From assembly GCA_903930565.1 (NCBI GenBank), contig CAIYZC010000024.1, forward strand, positions 1-64,000: a DNA stretch of 64,000 nt, read 5' to 3'. The notes below the pieces were generated by a model. That model did no database searches. It was not told the DNA's origin and saw nothing but the letters and a program-made list of their open reading frames with translations. This document shows positions 38,922-48,343 of the stretch, in pieces. The DNA is from an uncultured Pedosphaera sp. (GTDB lineage Bacteria; Verrucomicrobiota; Verrucomicrobiia; Limisphaerales; Pedosphaeraceae). Numbering within the stretch: position 1 is the first letter of the stretch; every line of letters starts with the position of its first letter. The position numbers and the translations under genes were made by a program.

Positions 38922-41900
38922 TCAATGCGGAACGGCTCCCACGCCCGGGCCGCCGGGATAGAGCAGGCGGAAGAGGGAAAGGTGGTTGGTGGGCGGGGCT
39001 TCGACGTATTGAAACAGTCCGCCGGCAGGGGCATTGGTGGTGAGCACGGGGAACCACGGACCGGCGGCGTCATTGGTGGAACGTGTCACTTGGTAAGCGT
39101 AGCCCGGCAGGCCGGAGAAGGTGGGCTGTGCGGCGGTCCGGGTGAAGGTGATGCCGGGCGGCGTGGGACCAAAGGCGCCGTAAGGATTGACCAGCAGGGT
39201 GATCAACCCCGCGGCCGTGCCGCCAAAGCCATCGCTGACGGTGTAGGTGAACTGATCGTTCACGCCCCGGGCGTTTTGGTAAGTAATGGCAGTCGCGTTC
39301 GTGATGGGCTGCACCCCGTTCGTGCTCACCCCCACCGCACTCAGCGTGATGTTGTCGCCATCCACATCACTCACCCGGTTGGTGAGCAAACCCGCCAGAT
39401 TGATCGCAAAGCTGCTGCCGGGTATCAGGGTGTAGCTGCCGTTGCCCGCCACGGGCGGATGATTGGTGACGACCTGGGTGAAGGTGTTGGTCAGGGGGCT
39501 GTAATCCGCATCCCCCGAATAAACCACGGTGATCAGATTCGTGCCACGCGGCAAGCCCGCCCAGGCCGCACTGGTGGCGTTGCCGCCGACCAGACTGTTG
39601 GTACTGATGGGGGTCCCCCCCGATTGGAACACCACCTGTCCGGTGGCATTCGGCAAAACGGCCAGGAACGTCACGGGGGAGCGGTAACCCACCGGACTGA
39701 TCGAGGAGGAAAGTTGCATCACCGGCACGGCGGTTTCGTAGGTGATCGCTGCCGGAGCACTCGTGATACTGCCGTATAGATTGGTGACCACGACCGCGTA
39801 GTTGCCCGCCAACGCGGCGGTCATGCCACTGAGAGCATAGCTCGTGGCCGTGGCATTGGCGATCGCGCCACTATTGAAGGTCCACTGATACGCCAAAGGC
39901 GCCGTGCCGGCCGCCGTCACCGTCAACGTGGTGTTGCTGCCGTAGCCCAATACCTGGCCGGCGGGGGGAATCGTAATCGTGGGAGCGGCGCCCACGGTCC
40001 AAGGGTAGCCAACCTGCGCGCTGTTACCGGCCCGATCCGTGGCTTGCAAAGTGAAGGTGTGTGCGCCGGCGGCCAAGCCGGACAAAATAACCGGTGAGGT
40101 GGCCGCGAACCAGGTTCCGCCATCCAATTGGTATTGTGTCGCGGCGAGCCCGCTGCCCGAGTCGGTCGCGGTGAACGTGAACGTGGCGGTGGGTGAAGAA
40201 CTTAGCGCCGCCGGCTTGCCGGTCAACAGGACCATCGGCAAAGTGGTGTCCACGGTCCAAGTGAAATTAGTGGCGGCCACATTGCCCGCGACGTCGGTGG
40301 CCTGCAGCTTGAAGGTGTGACTGCCGTCGGCCAAACCGGTCAAGGTCAGCGGACTGGTCGCAGCCCCCAACGCCCCGCCATCCAATTGGTATTGCACGTT
40401 GGCCAGTCCGCTGCCGCTGTCGGCGGCGGTGTAGGCAAACGTCGCCGCATTGGTGGCGGCAAAGGCCGCCGGAGTGGCTGTCAGCGCCGCCGTCGGCAGG
40501 GTTGTGTCGATGATCAGAGTCGTATTGGCGCCCAGCGAACCCGCCGCCCCGGGAGCGGGCAGGGTCAACCCCACGGCGGTACCGGCGGCCATGATCGTGC
40601 CGCCATTCAAAGTGAGCGCGGTCGCGGAAGCATAATCCAGATGCGCGCTGGTGTCCCCGGCGGCGGGAACATAGTTAAATGTCAACGACGCGGTGCCGCT
40701 GCCGCTCGCATAAACTGCGGTGCCACCATCCGACAAGGCCAGGTGCGGGTTGCCCGTCACCGTGACCGCGGTGGAAAAAGTCACCACCAAGGGGACCGTT
40801 TGACCCGCCACGTAGGCATGGCTGGACGGCGTGGAGTTGACACCCGTCGCTTGGGGCGGGGCCGTCACCGTGATCGCCGCCGCGATCCCCACCCCGTCCA
40901 CCGTCGCGGTGACACTGCCGCTGCCGGCCGTGGTTCCCGTGAAAGTGGCCGTGGCCGCGCCCGCGGCGGAAACCACGGCGGCCACGCCGGAAAGCGTCCC
41001 GTCCACCGCGCTGAAGGTCACCGGCAGATTGGTGAGCGCCATCAAATTGACGGCGGCGATCGAGTTCCCCGCCGAATCCTTCACCCAGGTGGCGGTCACC
41101 CCATCCCCGGTGCCGGCGACGTCGGTCGCCGCCGCGGCGGTGTTGGTGAACACCAACCAATTGGCGACCGTTCCGTTCAGCACGGCGCCCGCCGCCGGGC
41201 CGGTGTTGGCGGCCCACCAATTATCGTTGGCCGTGATGTGCGAAGTGCCGAAGGTGCTGCCCCAGATGGCCGACCCGCCGTTGGCGGCGGCGGTGTTGCC
41301 CGTGAACCGGCAATATTGCACGAGCACGCTGCTTTGGTTCTCCTGCACCAGCACCCCCCCGCCGTTGCCCCCGTTCCCACTCGCCCCACCCAGCGTCGCA
41401 TTGGCGGCGTTGTTGGTGAAGGTGCAGCCCACCAAGCGAATCGTGGAGCCGGCCCCGATATACATGCCGCCACCACCGAAATCCGGGCCTTGCGGGCCAT
41501 TGGACGACGTGGCCGTGTTCGCCCCGAACACGCAGTTGGTCAAATTGCCGATCGAACCAATGGCCTGGTTCGTGTCCAACGTGACGCCGCCACCTTCGGC
41601 CTGCTGCCCCGCACCCGTGGCAGTGATCTTGTTACGGAGGAAGAAGCAACCCAGGGCGGTGAACGTATCGCCGGTGTTCTGCGGGAGGAAAAACACCCCC
41701 CCGCCCAGCATGGTCCCGCCGCCACTGATGCTGTTGCTGGAGAAGGTGCAGCCCACCATCGTCACGCTGCCGCCGTCGGCATCCAAGCCCGCGCCGTCCC
41801 CCGTGGTGCTGCATCCCGTCACCACGACATTCGTCAGAAAAAGGTAATCCGGGGAACCCGCGCCGCCGTTGCCGGTGATAATCCCGCCGCCCCCAAAACC

Positions 41901-42308
41901 ATCCAGGGCGTCATGCCCGCCCGTGAGGGTCACATTCGCGAACGCAAACGTCGCGCCCCCGTGGGACTGCGGATCCAGGTTGAAGACCCGGTTTTGGCCG
42001 TCGGTCTGCCGGATGATGGTGTTCGCGGCCGAGCCGGTCCCGATAATCGAGACATTATTCGCGGCGCCGGCGCCCACCGTCGGCCCCAGATCCAACTCCC
42101 CCTGCGTAAGGGAATAGGTGCCCGGCGGAATGCTGATAATACTGGTTCCGTTGGCGTTGGCCTGGGCCACGGCCCACCGCAGGGTGCCCGTGGTGGAGGC
42201 GGAGTCGGCCGTGCTCGTGACGGTATAGGTGGCCCCGCGGGCGTCACCGCACCAAGCGCACAGCGCGGCCAAAACCAACGACGCAAAGGATCTCCATTTC
42301 GCACTCAT
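38922..42308 (-). CDS. Large secreted surface protein: right-handed beta-helix (polymorphic-outer-membrane-like) + Ig-like repeats
   Basis: MSAKWRSFASLVLAALCAWCGDARG signal peptide; ATYTVTSTADSASTTGTLRWAVAQANAN; GG-rich beta-helix; two tandem Ig-like repeats (FTATDSGSGLAATQYQLDGGTWFAATSPVILSGLAAGAHTFTLQATDRAGN); C-terminal YQVTRSTNDAAGPWFPVLTTNAPAGG. Confidence 0.85.
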   Translation of the reverse strand: MSAKWRSFASLVLAALCAWCGDARGATYTVTSTADSASTTGTLRWAVAQANANGTSIISIPPGTYSLTQGELDLGPTVGAGAANNVSIIGTGSAANTIIRQTDGQNRVFNLDPQSHGGATFAFANVTLTGGHDALDGFGGGGIITGNGGAGSPDYLFLTNVVVTGCSTTGDGAGLDADGGSVTMVGCTFSSNSISGGGTMLGGGVFFLPQNTGDTFTALGCFFLRNKITATGAGQQAEGGGVTLDTNQAIGSIGNLTNCVFGANTATSSNGPQGPDFGGGGMYIGAGSTIRLVGCTFTNNAANATLGGASGNGGNGGGVLVQENQSSVLVQYCRFTGNTAAANGGSAIWGSTFGTSHITANDNWWAANTGPAAGAVLNGTVANWLVFTNTAAAATDVAGTGDGVTATWVKDSAGNSIAAVNLMALTNLPVTFSAVDGTLSGVAAVVSAAGAATATFTGTTAGSGSVTATVDGVGIAAAITVTAPPQATGVNSTPSSHAYVAGQTVPLVVTFSTAVTVTGNPHLALSDGGTAVYASGSGTASLTFNYVPAAGDTSAHLDYASATALTLNGGTIMAAGTAVGLTLPAPGAAGSLGANTTLIIDTTLPTAALTATPAAFAATNAATFAYTAADSGSGLANVQYQLDGGALGAATSPLTLTGLADGSHTFKLQATDVAGNVAATNFTWTVDTTLPMVLLTGKPAALSSSPTATFTFTATDSGSGLAATQYQLDGGTWFAATSPVILSGLAAGAHTFTLQATDRAGNSAQVGYPWTVGAAPTITIPPAGQVLGYGSNTTLTVTAAGTAPLAYQWTFNSGAIANATATSYALSGMTAALAGNYAVVVTNLYGSITSAPAAITYETAVPVMQLSSSISPVGYRSPVTFLAVLPNATGQVVFQSGGTPISTNSLVGGNATSAAWAGLPRGTNLITVVYSGDADYSPLTNTFTQVVTNHPPVAGNGSYTLIPGSSFAINLAGLLTNRVSDVDGDNITLSAVGVSTNGVQPITNATAITYQNARGVNDQFTYTVSDGFGGTAAGLITLLVNPYGAFGPTPPGITFTRTAAQPTFSGLPGYAYQVTRSTNDAAGPWFPVLTTNAPAGGLFQYVEAPPTNHLSLFRLLYPGGPGVGAVPH

Positions 42309-42408
42309 AAGGTTGCTTCTCAAACACTTGGTCCGGCCAAAAAAAGCGCCCCACCCACTGGGGGAAGGACGCACGCACCAAGAAGGACGCGAACCCCCGC
42401 CGGCGGGC

Positions 42409-42942
42409 TCAGCTCCGGGGCGGGAAGGCTCCGCTCAAGCAGATGATGAAATTGAGTCCCAGGAAGGGTGCCAGATTGTTGTGGGCTTGCCCGCCGCCCG
42501 CGGCCTGCAGAGCCGACGCGGCCATGGCGACCAAGTTGGCGCCGGGAGTGGTGCTGTAAAACGATTGCGCGGTCCGGCCAACGGTGATTTCCGCGCTCAC
42601 GTTGCCCATGGGAGTGGTGCTGTTGCCGCTCGCCGCCAAGGCGGCGGGCGGATGGCCATGGGCGGGCAACTGGGTGGTGTTGAGAGTCGCGGTGGCCGCC
42701 CCCAGGGTCTGGCCCATGTTTCGTTGGCTCAAGCCGGGGCCCTGGCCGAAATCCATTGGCCCCCGGGCCCGGAAGTCAGGCAGGCCAAAGGTAGTGGTCC
42801 CGTCCCCGCCAAATTGAGTTCCCAACAGGGAAAACAGGGCGGTGTTCTGCCGGATGGGGAGCAGGCGACCATCGCACAGGGCCCAGTTCACCGGGACGAA
42901 GTTGCCGCTGAATAATCTGATTTCTCCAAGGTATGCGTCCAT
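42409..42942 (-). CDS. Phage tail-collar domain protein (microcystin-dependent-protein-like), copy 3
   Basis: MDAYLGEIRLFSGNFVPVNWALCDGRLLPIRQNTALFSLLGTQFGGDGTTTFGLPDFRAR. Confidence 0.92.
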   Translation of the reverse strand: MDAYLGEIRLFSGNFVPVNWALCDGRLLPIRQNTALFSLLGTQFGGDGTTTFGLPDFRARGPMDFGQGPGLSQRNMGQTLGAATATLNTTQLPAHGHPPAALAASGNSTTPMGNVSAEITVGRTAQSFYSTTPGANLVAMAASALQAAGGGQAHNNLAPFLGLNFIICLSGAFPPRS

Positions 42943-42976
42943 AATAGTCGGGGTGGGGTGGGCGGCGGTGGATCGG

Positions 42977-43486
42977 TTAGTTCCGTGATGGGTAAATACC
43001 GCTGATGGCGATGCAAAAATTCAGCGCCAAATAAGGCGGCCGGTTTTCGTGGGGTTGCCCCCCTCCCGTCGCACTGATCGCCGCGGCGCTCATCGTGGGC
43101 GCCCCGGGCCCCGGCAGGGCGGCGGCATAGACGTTGGCGGATTGCGCGACCCAATAATTATTGGTGGGCTGGCCGGCGTTGGGAGTTGCGGCCCCGCTGG
43201 CCATGGCCGTATGCGTGTGGGTCGGTATTTCGGCCGTGGTCAGAGTGTGGAAGGCCTCGCCCCCCACCCCGCCCAACGCCACTGTGTTCCCCACCCCATA
43301 GGCCATGCGGCCCTGCAGGTTGGGGAGGGCAAACGTCCTGATCCCGTCCCCCCCGAAGGAAGTGCCCAGAATGGAAAACAGGGCCTGAAATTGCTGGATG
43401 GAGAGAAGTTGGCCATGGCAGACCAACCAGCCCTTGGGCGCGAAGCCAAAACTAAATTGCCGAATTTCGCCGAGAAATGGTTCCAT
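42977..43486 (-). CDS. Phage tail-collar domain protein, copy 2
   Basis: MEPFLGEIRQFSFGFAPKGWLVCHGQLLSIQQFQALFSILGTSFGGDGIRTFALPNLQGR. Confidence 0.92.
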   Translation of the reverse strand: MEPFLGEIRQFSFGFAPKGWLVCHGQLLSIQQFQALFSILGTSFGGDGIRTFALPNLQGRMAYGVGNTVALGGVGGEAFHTLTTAEIPTHTHTAMASGAATPNAGQPTNNYWVAQSANVYAAALPGPGAPTMSAAAISATGGGQPHENRPPYLALNFCIAISGIYPSRN

Positions 43487-43508
43487 AAAAAAATCGGGTT
43501 CGAGGAGG

Positions 43509-44021
43509 TCAGGATTGCGAAGGATACACCCCCTGCAGGGCGATGATGAAATTGATCACCAACAAGGGCGGCATGTTGTCGTGCGGCAACCCCTGGCCAA
43601 CCAGCTGCACCGAGGCGGGGTTCAGCGTTTGATTCGGAGCGGCGTTGGAATACTGATCACCGCTGGTATTGGACCAGACGTTCCCCCCGGGGGTCGCGGC
43701 ACCCGGCGAGGGGTTGCAAACCGCTTGATGGCTGTGGCCGGCCATTTGCGCCACGCCCAAGTTGACTTGCTCCGCGCCGCCGTTCTGGCCCACCACATAT
43801 TGGTTTCCCTGCGGGTCCGTGCCTTGGTGGACCGGCACGCGCGATTGCAGATTTGGCACGGCGAAATTGGTTTGCCCATCACCCCCGTAGGTGGTGCCGA
43901 TCAGGGTGAAGAGGGTCGAATACTCCTCGATACTGAGCAGCTGCCCGTTGCACAGCGCCCAACCTTCGGGAGCATAATTAAACCCGGTCATTCGAATTTC
44001 GCCTATGTATGGTGTTGACAT
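43509..44021 (-). CDS. Phage tail-collar domain protein, copy 1
   Basis: MSTPYIGEIRMTGFNYAPEGWALCNGQLLSIEEYSTLFTLIGTTYGGDGQTNFAVPNLQSR. Confidence 0.92.
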   Translation of the reverse strand: MSTPYIGEIRMTGFNYAPEGWALCNGQLLSIEEYSTLFTLIGTTYGGDGQTNFAVPNLQSRVPVHQGTDPQGNQYVVGQNGGAEQVNLGVAQMAGHSHQAVCNPSPGAATPGGNVWSNTSGDQYSNAAPNQTLNPASVQLVGQGLPHDNMPPLLVINFIIALQGVYPSQS

Positions 44022-44298
44022 AACTTCATTGATTTTTACGACCCTGTAGCGACACCCCTGACATGAAGCCACAGGCCCGGTTATGGATCTATGGCTTATT
44101 AATGCTCGTTAATCTACTCGAACGACGCCGATTTGTCAACCAAAAAGTCCATGCCAAAAAGTGGCGCGCGGCGCGGCTGGCGGCTTGGCGCGCGCGACTG
44201 GTCGGTCCGCCGAGGCGGAGCTTGCTTTCGGACGCCGCAAAGGCAAAGTGGCGACGGCTCGTCCGGCTCCCGCTGGTCCGGACCAGCTCATTTCATCC

Positions 44299-46977
44299 AT
44301 GGTGCGCCTAACTTCGATCCATCGTCATCCCGGGGCCCTCCCGGCGGTTTTCGCCGCCGCTGCTTGCCTCCTGCTCACCCCGTCACCCGCCCGTACTGAG
44401 CCACCCGCACCCCCCGCCCCCGCCTGGGCTCCGTTCGTCGAACCCGGCTTCCCCTTTTTTTCCTCGGTGCTCGACGCTCGAAACACCGGTCCCGGCTGGC
44501 CAACCAATAATTTGACCCCGCGCGGGCTCATCCTCAAGCTCGGCCACGGCTGCTGGGCGTGCTTCGACACGGACCTGCTGCGGGTCGCCGCCGTTTGGTA
44601 TGGCCCAGGCGTCTCGCCGGCCGCCATGTCGCAAATTTCCTACCACATTCCCGGAGCCAAAACGCCCGAAGGACAGGAGCATCTGCCCCAAATCGTGGGT
44701 GATTTATGGCTGGCGAACGGCCTCTACCCGGGTTGGCAAACCGGAAGCACAGTCAACTTGACCGATCCCCGTCCGCCCACCCCCGACCCCATGGAAGTGG
44801 GCCGCGGACCCATTGATCCGCGGCGGGGTCGATTCCGGGCGGTGCGCTTCACCGGGGATGGCGTCCGGCTCGAATACGAAGTGGCCGGCACGGCCGTGAC
44901 GGAATGGATCTCCGCCGGGGACTTTGCAGGCCGGGCCCGCGTGGAGCGCCGGGTGCGGCTGGCGGCGGTGCCCCAACCACTCATCTGGGTGATTGGTCAA
45001 CGCCCCGTTTCGGCCCAACCGCCCCTCGCGACCGCCCTGCTTTTTAACTCCGGCGATCGCCCCTTACCAGTTTCAATGAGCGGCGACCCCGCGGGGCTCA
45101 CGGTGGCGCGGATCGGGGTATCGAGCCAGCCCGTGGAGTTCACTTGGTCGCTCGGACCAAGGCCCCCGGCGCTTCCGGCATTGGCGGCGGCCACCCACCC
45201 GCCGGTCCGCTGGCCGGAAAGTGTGGTCACCACCGGCAGCCTCGCCACCAACGGAGGCGCCTATGTGGTGGACAACATCGCCCTGCCCCTCGCCAATCCC
45301 TGGCGGCGCAATGTCCGCCTGGCCGATCTGGCGTTCCTGCGGGACGGGCGGGCGGCGGCCGTCACCTTCGACGGCGATGTGTGGCTGGTGGACGGGTTGC
45401 GGGATGATCTCCAACACGTCACTTGGCGCCGGTTCACCTCGGGCTTTCACGAACCGCTCGGGATATGCGTGCGAAACGAGGAACTGTTCGTCGTCGACCG
45501 CAACGGGCTCTGGCGGCTGCCCAAGCCGGACGCCACCGGCGGCGCCGCCGACCGTCAAGAACTGTTCGCCAACAACTACGCGCAAACCGCGGAAACGCGG
45601 GAATTCGCCAGCGGGATCCGCGCCGCGCCGGACGGTTCGTTCCTCCTGGCCAAGGGCGGCCAACAGGCTTCCACCACCGGCCGTCATAATGGCACCATTC
45701 TCCGCGTGGCACCGGATGGCGCCTCGGCTTCCGTACTGGGCTGGGGATTGCGGCAGCCGTTTCTGGGCGTGAATCCCGTGACCGGCCTGGTCACCGCCAG
45801 CGATCAGGAGGGGCATTACATCCCGACCACGCCGCTTCACGTCATCCGCGACGGGCAATATTACGGTTTTCTATCCGCCCGCATGCCGAAGGAAGTTTAC
45901 CCCGCGCCCATCGCCGACGCGCTGACCTGGATTCCCCATACCATCAACGCCTCGGCGGCGGGCCAGGTCTGGTTGCACGGCGCCCGCATGGGTCCGCTCA
46001 ACGAAGAATTATTGCTCCTGAGCTATTACCGCCCGGAAGTCTTCCTCGTGCTGCTGAACGATCCCGCCCACCCCACCCAGGCGGCCGTGGTCAGCGTGAC
46101 CGGCGACCTGCGGTTCGCGCCCTTGAACGGGGCCGTGAATCCGGCGGACGGCCAACTCTACGTCGCGGGCTTCCAAAGTTGGGGCACCGAGGCCCCCCAG
46201 ATCAGTGGTCTGGCCCGCGTCCGCCACACCAGCCGACCGAGCCCCCTGCCCCGGTCGGTTTTGCCTTACGCCGAGGGGGTCTGGCTGCGCTTCGACCAAG
46301 CCTTGGATCCCGCCGCCGCCCGCAACCCCGCCAATTATTCCGTCGAACGCTGGCAATACCGTCGCACCGCCAATTACGGCTCGCCCCATCTGCGCCGCGA
46401 CGGCCGCCCCGGGCAGGAGGTGCTGCTCCCTTCGAACGTTCAGTTATCAGCCGATGGACGCGCGGTTTTCCTCGTGCTGCCGGACATGCAGCCCGTCATG
46501 CAATTGCGCGTGGGCTGGTCCCTGGCCAACCGGGCGGGCGAAACGTTGGCGCAGGAGGCTTACCTGACGGTTCACGAAATGCCCGCTTTCCAGCCCGCGG
46601 CCGCCGGCTTTGCGCCCTTTATTGCGGACCTCGCCCCCCGCACGCCCGGCCCGACCGCGGCCGCCACCCCCGTAACCGTGGCGGAGGGCCGGCGCCTCGC
46701 GACGCTGCTGGGCTGCGCGGCCTGTCATTCGGTGGACGGCTCGCTCGCGGGCAAGGTGGGGCCGACCTGGAAAGGCCTGTTCGGAAGCCGGGTGCCCTTG
46801 AAGGGCGGGGGCGAAGTCCTGGCGGATGCAGCCTACCTCCGGGAGTCCATCTTGGAACCCCAAGCCAAAATCGTGCGTGGCTTCGATCACGCGGACGCCG
46901 GCATGCCCAGCTACGCCGGCGTGATCACCGACCCCCAGTTGACGGCGTTTGTGCGCTATCTGGAAAGCCTGCGGTAA
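44299..46977 (+). CDS. Large secreted haem protein: DUF6797-like N-terminus, sorbosone-dehydrogenase-like propeller, C-terminal cytochrome c domain
   Basis: Signal peptide MVRLTSIHRHPGALPAVFAAAACLLLTPSPARTE; RGLILKLGHGCWACFDTDLLRVAAVWYGPGV; C-terminal LLGCAACHSVDGSLAGKVGPTWKGLFG (CxxCH) with a distal Met (HADAGMPSYAG). Confidence 0.85.
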   Translation: MVRLTSIHRHPGALPAVFAAAACLLLTPSPARTEPPAPPAPAWAPFVEPGFPFFSSVLDARNTGPGWPTNNLTPRGLILKLGHGCWACFDTDLLRVAAVWYGPGVSPAAMSQISYHIPGAKTPEGQEHLPQIVGDLWLANGLYPGWQTGSTVNLTDPRPPTPDPMEVGRGPIDPRRGRFRAVRFTGDGVRLEYEVAGTAVTEWISAGDFAGRARVERRVRLAAVPQPLIWVIGQRPVSAQPPLATALLFNSGDRPLPVSMSGDPAGLTVARIGVSSQPVEFTWSLGPRPPALPALAAATHPPVRWPESVVTTGSLATNGGAYVVDNIALPLANPWRRNVRLADLAFLRDGRAAAVTFDGDVWLVDGLRDDLQHVTWRRFTSGFHEPLGICVRNEELFVVDRNGLWRLPKPDATGGAADRQELFANNYAQTAETREFASGIRAAPDGSFLLAKGGQQASTTGRHNGTILRVAPDGASASVLGWGLRQPFLGVNPVTGLVTASDQEGHYIPTTPLHVIRDGQYYGFLSARMPKEVYPAPIADALTWIPHTINASAAGQVWLHGARMGPLNEELLLLSYYRPEVFLVLLNDPAHPTQAAVVSVTGDLRFAPLNGAVNPADGQLYVAGFQSWGTEAPQISGLARVRHTSRPSPLPRSVLPYAEGVWLRFDQALDPAAARNPANYSVERWQYRRTANYGSPHLRRDGRPGQEVLLPSNVQLSADGRAVFLVLPDMQPVMQLRVGWSLANRAGETLAQEAYLTVHEMPAFQPAAAGFAPFIADLAPRTPGPTAAATPVTVAEGRRLATLLGCAACHSVDGSLAGKVGPTWKGLFGSRVPLKGGGEVLADAAYLRESILEPQAKIVRGFDHADAGMPSYAGVITDPQLTAFVRYLESLR

Positions 46978-46992
46978 AGCCACCCCGAAGGT

Positions 46993-48339
46993 TTATGCCG
47001 CCGGGGGCGGCCCGGTCCGGGAATGGCGCATTTTGTCGATGAGCACCGCGCCGAGGATCACGAGACCGAGCACCACCTTTTGGGTGTAGCTTTCCACGTT
47101 GGTGAGATTCATGCCGTTTTGGATGACGGCAATGGTAAGTGCGCCTGTGAGCGTGCCGAACATTTTGCCCTCCCCGCCGCTCAAGCTCGTGCCGCCGACC
47201 ACCACGGCCGCGATGACGTAGAGTTCGTACATGTTGCCGTACGTGGCGGAGCCGCTTTTCAATTGCGAAGCCAGAATCACCCCGCCCACGCCCGCCAGCA
47301 GGGCGCCGGCGATGTACGCGAACATGAGCACCCGTCGGACCGGCACCCCCGAAAGCCGCGCCGCCTCGCGGTTCCCGCCCACCGCGTAGAGATAACGCCC
47401 CAGCTTCAGGCGCGCCATGAGGACATGGGCGCCCGCATACAGCAGCAGCATGAGAATGACCGCGTTGGGCAGCCCCCCCAGATTGGCCCCGCGACCGAGC
47501 CAAGTGAAGGCGTCCGGCAATTGGTAGATGGACTGGCCCTTTGCCAGGATATAGGCGCTCCCGCTGCCGACCAGCATCATGGCCAGGGTGACGATGAAAG
47601 GAGGGATGTCGAAGCGCGTGATCATCGCCCCGGAAAACGCGCCCACCAAACCGGTGACCAAGATCGCCGCCAGGCAGGCCAGGCACATACCGGCCGGCCC
47701 CGCGGCCACGCCGCCGGCATAATCCCGGATAAACCCCGCGGCCAGCACCGCGGCCAGGGCGATGAGGCTGCCCACCGAGAGATCAATCCCCCCGGTGATG
47801 ATCACCATCGTCATGCCGATCGCGACAATGGCGATGACGGCGATTTGGTTGGCGATGTTGAGCAGGTTTTCGGCCTTGAGAAAGTTTGGCCACCAATAGC
47901 TGCGGGGCACGAGCACCCGCGGCGCGCCCAGGGCGGGAAAGTCCGCGGACAGGTCCGCGAACACCAGCCAAGTGCCGGCGACTTGGGTGCAGGCGACGGC
48001 GTCCAAGCGGCCGCCGCCGGCGGCGGCGAGCTTTTGCAAAGCGGCCCGGGCGTCGCGCGGATCCCCTTGGACCACGCCCACAACTTCCGCCCCCGCGGCG
48101 GGCAGCGCGCGCTGCAATTGGGCGGCGAACTCGGCGTCCCCCGGTTGGTCCCCCGCCGCGACCAAAACACGCGGGGCGGGGCCGGGCAGGTTTTTCACCG
48201 CGGACAACACCTGCCGGGCCGCGGCCGCTCCCACGGGCGCCTGCTGCCGGTAGGTGGCGGCGCTGAAGAACGCACCCAGCAACAACAGCACCAGCAACAT
48301 GCCGTATTCGTTCAAAAATCGGGCGAGCCGGATCCGCAT
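46993..48339 (-). CDS. Sugar ABC transporter permease, RbsC-like
   Basis: IAIVAIGMTMVIITGGIDLSVGSLIALAAVLAAGF...YAVGGNREAARLSGVPVRRVLMFAYIAGALLAGVGGVIL...AAVVVGGTSLSGGEGKMFGTLTGALTIAVIQNGMNL. Confidence 0.95.
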   Translation of the reverse strand: MRIRLARFLNEYGMLLVLLLLGAFFSAATYRQQAPVGAAAARQVLSAVKNLPGPAPRVLVAAGDQPGDAEFAAQLQRALPAAGAEVVGVVQGDPRDARAALQKLAAAGGGRLDAVACTQVAGTWLVFADLSADFPALGAPRVLVPRSYWWPNFLKAENLLNIANQIAVIAIVAIGMTMVIITGGIDLSVGSLIALAAVLAAGFIRDYAGGVAAGPAGMCLACLAAILVTGLVGAFSGAMITRFDIPPFIVTLAMMLVGSGSAYILAKGQSIYQLPDAFTWLGRGANLGGLPNAVILMLLLYAGAHVLMARLKLGRYLYAVGGNREAARLSGVPVRRVLMFAYIAGALLAGVGGVILASQLKSGSATYGNMYELYVIAAVVVGGTSLSGGEGKMFGTLTGALTIAVIQNGMNLTNVESYTQKVVLGLVILGAVLIDKMRHSRTGPPPAA

Positions 48340-48343
48340 AAGT

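Noticed and set aside
40317-42446. 709-aa plus-strand ORF
   Set aside because: Antisense to the beta-helix/Ig protein; Arg/Gly-rich nonsense-like translation.
42409-44021. Prophage remnant
   Set aside because: Only tail-collar domains are present; no structural, packaging, integrase or lysis genes flank them.
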